Part shown: positions 1 through 4,657 of the stretch, in pieces
Position numbering within the stretch: position 1 is the stretch's first letter
Layout: each line of letters starts with the position of its first letter
Origin: Spirosomataceae bacterium
Lineage (GTDB): Bacteria; Bacteroidota; Bacteroidia; Cytophagales; Spirosomataceae
Assembly: GCA_030731175.1 (NCBI GenBank)
Contig: JANQUM010000168.1
Location: 1-7,011, forward strand
Length of the DNA stretch: 7,011 bases
Direction: 5' to 3'
Notes under the pieces: model-generated
Told to the model about the DNA's origin: nothing
Database searches by the model: none
The model's input: only the letters and a program-made list of their open reading frames with translations
Made by a program: the position numbers and the translations under genes

Positions 1-27
1 GAACTAAAGGCTGAATTTGCAAAATAA
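1..27 (+). CDS. C-terminal tail of an unidentified plus-strand gene (partial)
   Basis: Only frame 1 is open from the window edge; it reads ELKAEFAK and then TAA at 25-27. The other two plus-strand frames stop within the first few codons (TAA at 5-7, TGA at 12-14). A strong plus-strand terminator begins 30 bases after this stop, which is where the end of a transcription unit would be expected. The lysine- and glutamate-rich tail is compatible with a soluble or coiled-coil C-terminus, but eight residues are far too few to name a family. That this is coding is an inference from the open frame plus the terminator. Confidence 0.45.
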   Translation, partial: ELKAEFAK

Positions 28-56
28 TTTTCGGCAATCTTCAATGAAGAAATTAC

Positions 57-87
57 ATCTCCGCTCTTTTGGGTGGAGATTTTTTTT
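57..87 (+). terminator. Rho-independent terminator closing the upstream plus-strand gene
   Basis: A 10-bp stem, ATCTCCGCTC (57-66) against GGGTGGAGAT (71-80), with a TTTT loop and two G-T wobble pairs. The final T of the stem is followed by seven more Ts (81-87). The T-run lies only on the plus-strand exit side, so it mainly terminates transcription arriving from the left. It ends 12 bases from the dgt stop codon, so it also separates the two convergent units. On the minus strand the hairpin is followed by mixed sequence and would be a poor terminator for dgt. Confidence 0.85.
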
Positions 88-98
88 GTGGCAGCAAA

Positions 99-1469
99 TT
101 ACCCCCGCAACTGCGGCATTTCAATTCCGGTTATTTTTCGATAGAGGTCAACGGCGTAAATATCGGTCATACCCGAAATATAATCCACTATTTTTTGCAG
201 ATTAATGTACAGACTGTCTTCGGGTTTAATGGTAAATTGAACGGGCAGCAATTGCAATAACATCTTAGATTTTGCCGCTTTGGGAGCAAGCACCGCCGAG
301 ACGAACTCATCCAACAAACCGCCAATTACGTGATAACCCGCAATTTCTACTTCAATTACGGCCTGGTGACGGTAGATTTTTTTAAGGGAAATTTCGTCGA
401 TTTTCTGAATCAGCTCAATTGTGCGTTCGTCGAGCAAATCAATTAGTGGTTTATTGAGCGTTCCGTTCAAAATTTCGCCTTCGTTTTCCATGAAAACATC
501 GGCACATTTGTTTGTCAATTGATTGATAAGCATCGCCCGCAGTAGCGACAATTTCTGCTGATTATCTTCTATTTTCGGCAACTTCCCTTCTAAATAAGTG
601 TACACTTCCTGACCTTCAAAAAAGGGTAAAAGTAAGTCAAGAGCTTCCTGCGTTGAAATAATATTGAGGCGGTGTGCGTCTTCTAAATCTATGATCCGGT
701 AGCAAATATCGTCGGCGGCTTCCACCAAAAAAACAAACGGGTGCCGAGCATAAACTTGCTTTTCTTCGTCAATTACGTTTATCCCCAATTTCTTTACAAT
801 TTCCTGATAATAAGAAGTTTCGGAATCGAAGAAGCCTGACTTTTTCGTGGAAACGTAACCCGTTTTTTTATCAAAACCGTTGGTAGAATTTGTTGGATAT
901 TTTATAATGGAAGCAAGCGTAGCAAAAGTAAGTTTGAGTCCGTTTTTCAGAAAAATATTAGTTAAAATCCGAAATGCGTTAGCGTTTCCTTCAAATTTCA
1001 GGAAGTCGTTAAATTGGTTTTCGGTCAATTCTTCCGAGATGCGTTTCTTCTTTGACTCGTCTAATTCCTCAAAAAATGATTTGATTGCGGTTTCGCCAGA
1101 ATGACCAAAAGGCGGATTGCCAATATCGTGGGCAATGCACGCCGTCATGACAACCGCCGGAAGCTCAAAACGGTAGAAATCTACCGCAATTTCATCTAAT
1201 TTATCCCCGTGTTTTTCGGCAATTTTCTCCCCTACCGTTCGCCCAAGCGACCTTCCAACGGACGCAACTTCTAAGCTGTGCGTCAACCGATTATGCACAA
1301 ATACGGCTCCTGGTAAAGGGAAAACCTGTGTTTTGTTTTGCAACCTTCTGAACTGCGATGAGAAAATCAGGCGGTCATAATCCCGCATATAATCGCCACG
1401 GCTGTGATCTTGCGTATTTTGGGACGAAGAGTTAAAACGGCGGTTTGAGAAAAGCGTTTGCCAATTCAT
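99..1469 (-). CDS. dgt: Deoxyguanosinetriphosphate triphosphohydrolase (HD-domain dNTPase)
   Basis: 456 residues. Family members hydrolyse dGTP (often other dNTPs too) to the deoxynucleoside and triphosphate in the cytoplasm, controlling dNTP pools. The HD metal site is visible: H64 in RLTHS, H114-D115 in AHDIGNPPFGH, and D253/D254 in EAADDICY. The family segment FRRLQNKTQVFPLPG (40-54) resembles the E. coli enzyme, as does DLEDAH (261-266) after the last metal motif. E. coli Dgt is about 505 residues, so this is a somewhat shorter full-length member; the C-terminal half is the helical part of the fold. ATG at 1469 gives MNWQTLFSNRRF, a natural start just before the arginine-rich N-terminus. 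No convincing promoter was found: CAGATTTA at 1493-1500 (TAAATCTG on the minus strand) is a one-mismatch -7 box with a poorly spaced upstream TTG. A terminator separates it from the small gene upstream, so it is probably its own unit. Substrate range cannot be read from the sequence. Confidence 0.95.
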   Translation of the reverse strand: MNWQTLFSNRRFNSSSQNTQDHSRGDYMRDYDRLIFSSQFRRLQNKTQVFPLPGAVFVHNRLTHSLEVASVGRSLGRTVGEKIAEKHGDKLDEIAVDFYRFELPAVVMTACIAHDIGNPPFGHSGETAIKSFFEELDESKKKRISEELTENQFNDFLKFEGNANAFRILTNIFLKNGLKLTFATLASIIKYPTNSTNGFDKKTGYVSTKKSGFFDSETSYYQEIVKKLGINVIDEEKQVYARHPFVFLVEAADDICYRIIDLEDAHRLNIISTQEALDLLLPFFEGQEVYTYLEGKLPKIEDNQQKLSLLRAMLINQLTNKCADVFMENEGEILNGTLNKPLIDLLDERTIELIQKIDEISLKKIYRHQAVIEVEIAGYHVIGGLLDEFVSAVLAPKAAKSKMLLQLLPVQFTIKPEDSLYINLQKIVDYISGMTDIYAVDLYRKITGIEMPQLRG

Positions 1470-1532
1470 GGGTAAATTTCAATATTTATTAGCAGATTTA
1501 TTTCTTGAGGAAGTGCAACAGGACTTTAAACG

Positions 1533-1565
1533 AAAAATCCCTCCCAATAATTGGGAAGGATTTTT
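1533..1565 (-). terminator. Hairpin terminator between the small membrane protein gene and dgt
   Basis: Arms AAAAATCC (1533-1540) and GGATTTTT (1558-1565) pair, then one C/A mismatch, then TCCCAA (1542-1547) with TTGGGA (1551-1556), around a TAA loop. It lies 25 bases past the stop of the minus-strand small gene and 63 bases before the dgt start. On the minus strand the stem ends in TTTTT. The structure is nearly symmetric and could act in both directions, but only minus-strand genes flank it here. Confidence 0.8.
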
Positions 1566-1590
1566 CAATAGTATTATTTCTTAAGCTCAA

Positions 1591-1767
1591 TTAATGTGCT
1601 TCATCTTGGTGCGTGCGGTCGTAGCCGTTTGCAAAAACAAGGATCGTCACAAACGTACCAACCAAAAAAGTGAATAAATCTCCTAAAGTCCAGAGTGTTG
1701 CCTCAATCAAAACAAAGACTAAAAGCATTAACCAAGCGGGTACAGATTTCAATGAAGTATTTGCCAT
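1591..1767 (-). CDS. Small two-helix inner-membrane protein, 58 residues, function unknown
   Basis: ATG at 1767 opens a 58-codon frame ending TAA at 1591-1593. The product begins MANTSLKSVPAW and ends in a polar tail, NGYDRTHQDEAH. Two hydrophobic segments are visible, about residues 11-28 (AWLMLLVFVLIEATLWTL) and 31-46 (LFTFLVGTFVTILVFA), separated by the short Gly-Asp turn GD at 29-30. The acidic, histidine-containing C-terminus and the short positive N-terminus suggest a helical hairpin with both ends on the cytoplasmic side (inference). A Bacteroidota-type promoter lies 39 bases upstream and a hairpin terminator 25 bases downstream, so it is framed as a complete gene of its own. It sits between dgt (same strand, beyond the terminator) and mutM (divergent). 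I do not recognise the family and assign no function. The start is supported by the AT-rich leader and by Met-Ala at the N-terminus. Confidence 0.8.
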   Translation of the reverse strand: MANTSLKSVPAWLMLLVFVLIEATLWTLGDLFTFLVGTFVTILVFANGYDRTHQDEAH

Positions 1768-1805
1768 TATATAAAATATCTTAAGATTTTATTACTCGTT
1801 TGCCA

Positions 1806-1836
1806 CAAAAGTAAAAAACAAAACCTTTCAACCCAA
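1806..1836 (-). promoter_or_regulatory. Bacteroidota-type promoter for the small membrane protein gene
   Basis: On the minus strand, TACTTTTG (1813-1806) is a perfect match to the -7 box TAnnTTTG. A TTG (1836-1834) lies 20 bases upstream as the -33 element; it reads GTTG rather than full TTTG. The predicted transcript start is near 1799, giving a leader of about 32 bases before the ATG at 1767. Box match and spacing are seen directly; use as a promoter is inferred. Confidence 0.6.
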
Positions 1837-1885
1837 CCGTAGTTGTAAAAATAAATCAATCAGCTTTTTTCTAATACTCGCTACC

Positions 1886-2683
1886 ATGCCCGAACTGCCC
1901 GAAGTTGAAACCTACCGCCGCTATTTAGAGGGGACAATTTTCCACCAAAAAATAATCGATTTTGAAGTGGACGATCCGAAAAAACTGCTACTCATCCCGC
2001 AGGATGAATTTATTTCGGGCATTAAAGGAAGGCAAATTATTGGCAGCAAACGGGTGGGTAAGAATCTCTTTCTCGAACTCGACAACCGCACGTGGCTGTA
2101 CATGCACTTCGGCATGAGCGGCGACGTGCATTATTACAAAGACACCGCCGACCGCCCCAAACACGCCCGAATGGTGTTTTATTTCGATTCGGGTTTCAAA
2201 CTCGGCTTTATTTGCCCTCGCAAATTTGAGCGATTGAGCGTTATATCCGATGTAGATGCTTTCCTGAAAAAGAAAAAAGTAAATGCAGACGTAACCGAAA
2301 TCACGTTTGAAGAATTTAAAAGACAGTTGAATAAACGAAAGTCTGTTGTCAAAAGTGTTTTACTGGATCAATCTGTAGTGGCAGGAATTGGCAACTGGAT
2401 TGTGGACGAAGTACTGTTTCAGGCGAAAATAAATCCGTCCACAAAATCTCATTCATTGGCTGACCCTGAAATTCAACTAATTTTCGATGCTATGAAAAAT
2501 GTCGTTAATTTAGCCATCGAAAAGGAAGCGAATTACGTACATTTTCCTGACAGCTACCTTATTCACGCAAGGGGCTGGGGAAAACCAGACTTTGAAACTA
2601 CCTGCCCGAATTGCAAACAGGAACTCGCAGTAGAAAAAGTGGGCGGCAGAACAACCTATTATTGTTTGAATTGTCAGAAATGA
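1886..2683 (+). CDS. mutM: Formamidopyrimidine-DNA glycosylase (Fpg/MutM)
   Basis: 265 residues, close to the roughly 270 usual for the family. It excises 8-oxoguanine and formamidopyrimidines from DNA and nicks the abasic site by beta,delta-elimination. The start is fixed by MPELPEVE: Pro2 is the catalytic nucleophile once Met is removed, and Glu3 is also catalytic. K59 in KRVGKN corresponds to E. coli K57. M77 in GMSG and R112/F114 in PRKF match the residues that fill the void left by the flipped base. The helix-two-turn-helix has GIGNW (167-171) with the DNA-contacting Asn170. The C-terminal zinc finger is complete: C240-x2-C243-x16-C260-x2-C263, with R255 in GGRTTYYC. The GIGNW form, instead of the usual GIGNIYA/VGNIYA, resembles plant FPG enzymes and suggests a distinct bacterial subclade (from memory). 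It is divergent from the small membrane protein gene with 118 bp between; I could not identify its promoter. Confidence 0.95.
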   Translation: MPELPEVETYRRYLEGTIFHQKIIDFEVDDPKKLLLIPQDEFISGIKGRQIIGSKRVGKNLFLELDNRTWLYMHFGMSGDVHYYKDTADRPKHARMVFYFDSGFKLGFICPRKFERLSVISDVDAFLKKKKVNADVTEITFEEFKRQLNKRKSVVKSVLLDQSVVAGIGNWIVDEVLFQAKINPSTKSHSLADPEIQLIFDAMKNVVNLAIEKEANYVHFPDSYLIHARGWGKPDFETTCPNCKQELAVEKVGGRTTYYCLNCQK

Positions 2684-2723
2684 GAAAGTTGTTTTGTGAT
2701 ATGAAGACAAAAAAGAATTGACG

Positions 2724-2731
2724 TATTTTTG
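2724..2731 (+). promoter_or_regulatory. Candidate -7 box upstream of the barrel protein gene (distal)
   Basis: TATTTTTG matches TAnnTTTG exactly, 40 bases after the mutM stop. No TTTG or TTG sits at the expected distance; the nearest TTTG (2693-2696) is 27 bases away. If used, the leader would run through the CACGAAG-type inverted repeat that follows. Confidence 0.4.
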
Positions 2732-2744
2732 TAGTTTTGTTGAA

Positions 2745-2811
2745 CCACGAAGACCCGAAGAACGCTAAGAATATAAGACCTTTGTACTTCGTAACTTTGT
2801 GTTCTTACGTG
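2745..2811 (+). repeat. Degenerate CACGAAG-type inverted repeat (REP-like)
   Basis: The segment starts CCACGAAGACCCGAAGAA and ends TTTGTGTTCTTACGTG, so the ends are imperfect reverse complements (CACG-AAGA against TCTTACGTG), with further pairing of CGAAG- and CTTCG-type words inside. Words of the kind 'ccacgaagacacgaag ... ctttgtgttcttcgtg' recur as intergenic repeats in many Bacteroidota and other genomes (general knowledge, not searched). Only one copy is in this window, so repetition in this genome is unproven. By my hand alignment only about half of the arm positions pair, so it looks like an eroded copy. Confidence 0.5.
2792..2799 (+). promoter_or_regulatory. Candidate -7 box upstream of the barrel protein gene (proximal, inside the repeat)
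   Basis: TAACTTTG matches TAnnTTTG exactly and lies in the right arm of the inverted repeat. No matching -33 element is at the usual distance; a TTTG at 2781-2784 is only 7 bases away. A start near 2806 would give a leader of about 30 bases to the ATG at 2836, or about 93 bases to the GTG at 2899. Confidence 0.35.
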
Positions 2812-2898
2812 TAAAACAAAAAAGTCTAATTAAGTATGCACCTGTTCAGCATAGTAAAGACAACTCCAATTTACGGCACAAATAATCAAGTACCTATC

Positions 2899-3744
2899 GT
2901 GAAAACTTCACTTTCGCTTATTACTCTTTTCACGGTTGTTTTTCTAACAACGTTTTCGGCGTTTGCCCAAACCGAACCCTACTACCAACTCCCAACAGAA
3001 CGCACCGAAAAAGGCACCCTGACTTTCCCGAATCTCAAACCACTTTTAACGAAAATCTACTTCCGTGCCGAAGGCGGTCCGCTCATTTCGGGTAACTCGC
3101 TGTCAAATAGTATTAACGGGCAGTTGCAACCCGAAAACCAGCTCAACGTAAATTGGAGCTTGGGTGTGGGCTATAATTACCGTGACCGCTGGATGATTGA
3201 TATTGGTTACGCCCGCACGCCGATGCAACTCGCAAGTACGTTTAGTATCAGCCCGTTCACCATTCCAATTCGGGAAACGTTTTTACTGAACAGCATCCCG
3301 GTCCGTTTTCAACGCAGCGTTTGGGTTGTGGATCGCGTGGCACGTAGCACCCGGCTATTTATTGGCGGGGCAGTTTACGTAAATACCAACGGTAAAGCAG
3401 CCGAAGTCTCAAAGTCGCAAGAAGGTTTCCTGCGACGGTTCAACGCGGGCATTCCGCCAGATACCATCCGCCTCGCTGAAATCACCACGTTTGCCTCCAC
3501 TCCCATCATGGCGGAAGCCTCAATAGAGTTACGTGGAAAATTAGGCGAGGGCTTAGAGATTGGCACATACGCCAAAGTAATGAGCAGTTTTAGCCGCCCC
3601 TACCAAACCGAAATTTCCTTTCAGGTGAACAGCGATCCCACGATTTTATCGATTCAAAAATTAAATCCAATAATAATCAGACTTGGCGTAGTAGTTCACT
3701 ATAACTTCGGAATAATCACTAAATACGAGAGTAATGTAAAATAA
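2899..3744 (+). CDS. Putative outer-membrane beta-barrel protein with signal peptide
   Basis: 281 residues from GTG at 2899. I chose this start because it gives a textbook signal peptide: Met-Lys-Thr-Ser, a hydrophobic core (LITLFTVVFLTT), then FSAFA before Gln24, a likely signal peptidase I site. An in-frame ATG at 2836 would add 21 residues (MHLFSIVKTTPIYG...) ahead of the signal and is the alternative. After cleavage, alternating hydrophobic/polar stretches with Gly and aromatic residues recur: VNWSLGVGYNYRDRWMIDIGYA, TRLFIGGAVYVN, GLEIGTYAKVM, IIRLGVVVHYNFGI. These are typical of a small outer-membrane barrel of the OmpW/PorT-like 'outer membrane beta-barrel' type. No lipobox, plug domain or type IX sorting domain is visible. 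The final strand (VVVHYNF) is followed by a short charged tail. No specific function can be assigned. It is probably monocistronic: mutM ends 215 bases upstream, and a separate promoter precedes the next gene. Confidence 0.75.
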   Translation: MKTSLSLITLFTVVFLTTFSAFAQTEPYYQLPTERTEKGTLTFPNLKPLLTKIYFRAEGGPLISGNSLSNSINGQLQPENQLNVNWSLGVGYNYRDRWMIDIGYARTPMQLASTFSISPFTIPIRETFLLNSIPVRFQRSVWVVDRVARSTRLFIGGAVYVNTNGKAAEVSKSQEGFLRRFNAGIPPDTIRLAEITTFASTPIMAEASIELRGKLGEGLEIGTYAKVMSSFSRPYQTEISFQVNSDPTILSIQKLNPIIIRLGVVVHYNFGIITKYESNVK

Positions 3745-3754
3745 ATTACTTTTT

Positions 3755-3781
3755 ACCGTTACTTATTAGGGATAAGACGGT
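3755..3781 (+). terminator. Possible 3'-end hairpin of the barrel protein transcript
   Basis: ACCGT (3755-3759) pairs with ACGGT (3777-3781) and CTTAT (3762-3766) with ATAAG (3772-3776), leaving a two-base TA bulge and a TAGGG loop. It lies 10 bases after the stop codon. There is no T-run after it on the plus strand, so it is not a classical intrinsic terminator; it may protect or mark the mRNA 3' end. Confidence 0.4.
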
Positions 3782-3822
3782 CATTAAAATGCTGAAAGTC
3801 AAAAGCTTAAAAATAAAATGGC

Positions 3823-3853
3823 TTTGAATACATTCGCAAAATTTTTATTATTG
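3823..3853 (+). promoter_or_regulatory. Near-consensus Bacteroidota promoter for the DUF2853 gene
   Basis: TTTG (3823-3826) is followed after exactly 19 bases by TATTATTG (3846-3853), which matches TAnnTTTG with one mismatch. The predicted transcript start is near 3860, giving an AT-rich leader of about 35 bases that ends ATTAATT just before the ATG. This is the best-spaced promoter in the window. Confidence 0.7.
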
Positions 3854-3894
3854 TAATCGTCAAATATCTATTTCCAATCTAAACCCAATTAATT

Positions 3895-4233
3895 ATGAGC
3901 AAATTCGCAGAAGCAATGAACACTTACAAAGCTCAAGTAGCTGACTTAGGCTTAGGCATTAGCGAAGATTTATTAACCAAAGTTACCAAAGGTCTCGGAC
4001 CCTCAATCTATAACGCTGATTCATCAAAGGTATCGGGTTCTGATCAAACCGAGCTTGACCGCGTGAAGACTAACTACCTAATTAAGAAATTAGGACTTGC
4101 AGACGGCCCTGAATTAGATTCAGCCATTGCCGAAGTAATGGAAAAAATGGGCAGCAGTAACCGCAACAAATACAGAGCAGTAGTGTATGCTATGCTTTGC
4201 AAGAAGTTCGGAAAAGAAAGCATTTATGCTTAA
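3895..4233 (+). CDS. DUF2853 family protein
   Basis: 112 residues, small, soluble and mostly helical, with no signal peptide or membrane segment. I recognise the DUF2853 signature: LLTKVTKGLGPSIYNADSS (27-45), then YLIKKLGLADGPEL (61-74), then SSNRNKYRAVVYAMLCKKFG (87-106). The conserved GPSIYNAD and NRNKYRAV segments are intact, and the length is typical of the family. Its biochemical role is unknown to me and I assign none. ATG at 3895 is preceded by a near-consensus promoter and followed 25 bases after the stop by a strong terminator, so it appears to be a single-gene unit, probably well expressed (inference from signal strength only). The next gene, yidD, begins beyond that terminator and is unlikely to be co-transcribed except by read-through. 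Confidence 0.9.
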   Translation: MSKFAEAMNTYKAQVADLGLGISEDLLTKVTKGLGPSIYNADSSKVSGSDQTELDRVKTNYLIKKLGLADGPELDSAIAEVMEKMGSSNRNKYRAVVYAMLCKKFGKESIYA

Positions 4234-4258
4234 AACGAATAAGTGAACCTTTTGAAAC

Positions 4259-4294
4259 AAAGCCTCGGTTTAACAACCGGGGCTTTACTTTTTT
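4259..4294 (+). terminator. Strong intrinsic terminator after the DUF2853 gene
   Basis: A 12-bp stem, AAAGCCTCGGTT (4259-4270) against AACCGGGGCTTT (4275-4286), with a TAAC loop and one T-G wobble pair, followed by ACTTTTTT. It ends 16 bases before the yidD start codon, so yidD transcription must either begin within or just after the hairpin or come from read-through. Confidence 0.9.
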
Positions 4295-4310
4295 ACGGAA
4301 CCTATTTTCA

Positions 4311-4520
4311 ATGAAATACCTCGCCATCTTCCTCGTCCGGCTTTACCAAGCAGCACTTTCTCCGTGGTTTCCTCCGGCGTGCCGCTTTACACCCACTTGC
4401 TCTGAATATTCGGTGCAGGCGTTTCAGAAGCACGGCTTTTTCAAAGGTTTCAAACTAACCCTCAACCGTTTACGCAGGTGCCATCCGTGGGGCGGAAGCG
4501 GCTTCGATCCCGTGCCATAA
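4311..4520 (+). CDS. yidD: Membrane protein insertion efficiency factor YidD
   Basis: 69 residues, matching the family's usual 70-85. YidD is a small inner-membrane-associated protein that assists YidC-dependent membrane protein insertion in E. coli. The family pattern is intact: an amphipathic N-terminal helix (MKYLAIFLVRLYQAAL), SPWFPPACRFTPTCSEYSVQA (17-37) with C24 and C30, HGFFKG (41-46), then RLRRCHPWG with C57, ending FDPVP. ATG at 4311 gives this exact family start; the same frame stays open further upstream, but that stretch runs back through the terminator and the DUF2853 gene in another frame, so it is not coding. In many bacteria yidD lies in the rpmH-rnpA-yidD-yidC cluster; here none of those partners is present and the gene stands alone. 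The leader after the preceding terminator is only 16 bases and no clear promoter is visible. Confidence 0.93.
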   Translation: MKYLAIFLVRLYQAALSPWFPPACRFTPTCSEYSVQAFQKHGFFKGFKLTLNRLRRCHPWGGSGFDPVP

Positions 4521-4657
4521 TTGCACAATCCAAAGATTTCCCGTCATTTTTTTCATAAATCAGGAAATACTAATCGTATTTGAGCCGAAAGCACGCATTC
4601 CGTTCCCGCAATCTTGCGTAGTTTTATACTTCTTTTAATAAAAAAACATTAATTATC

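Noticed and set aside
17..260. Two overlapping plus-strand open frames of about 62 residues near the left edge.
   Set aside because: They run through the terminator hairpin and into the antisense of the dgt 3' end, with no recognisable motif.
880..1104. Plus-strand open frame of 74 codons inside dgt.
   Set aside because: It is antisense to a well-conserved dGTPase region and has no promoter or family features.
4197..4310. An upstream ATG in the yidD frame that would lengthen the protein by 38 residues.
   Set aside because: The extension overlaps the end of the DUF2853 gene and passes through the terminator hairpin; the family N-terminus begins at the ATG at 4311.
4536..4568. ATTTCC/GGAAAT inverted repeat after yidD as a terminator.
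   Set aside because: Six-base arms around a 21-base loop with no T-run after the second arm; likely chance in AT-rich sequence.
4607..4626. Small hairpin CGCA-ATCT-TGCG and a one-mismatch -7 box (TAGTTTTA) ahead of the SerB-SerA gene.
   Set aside because: The stem has only four pairs and no -33 element is at the right distance; too weak to call as a regulator or promoter.
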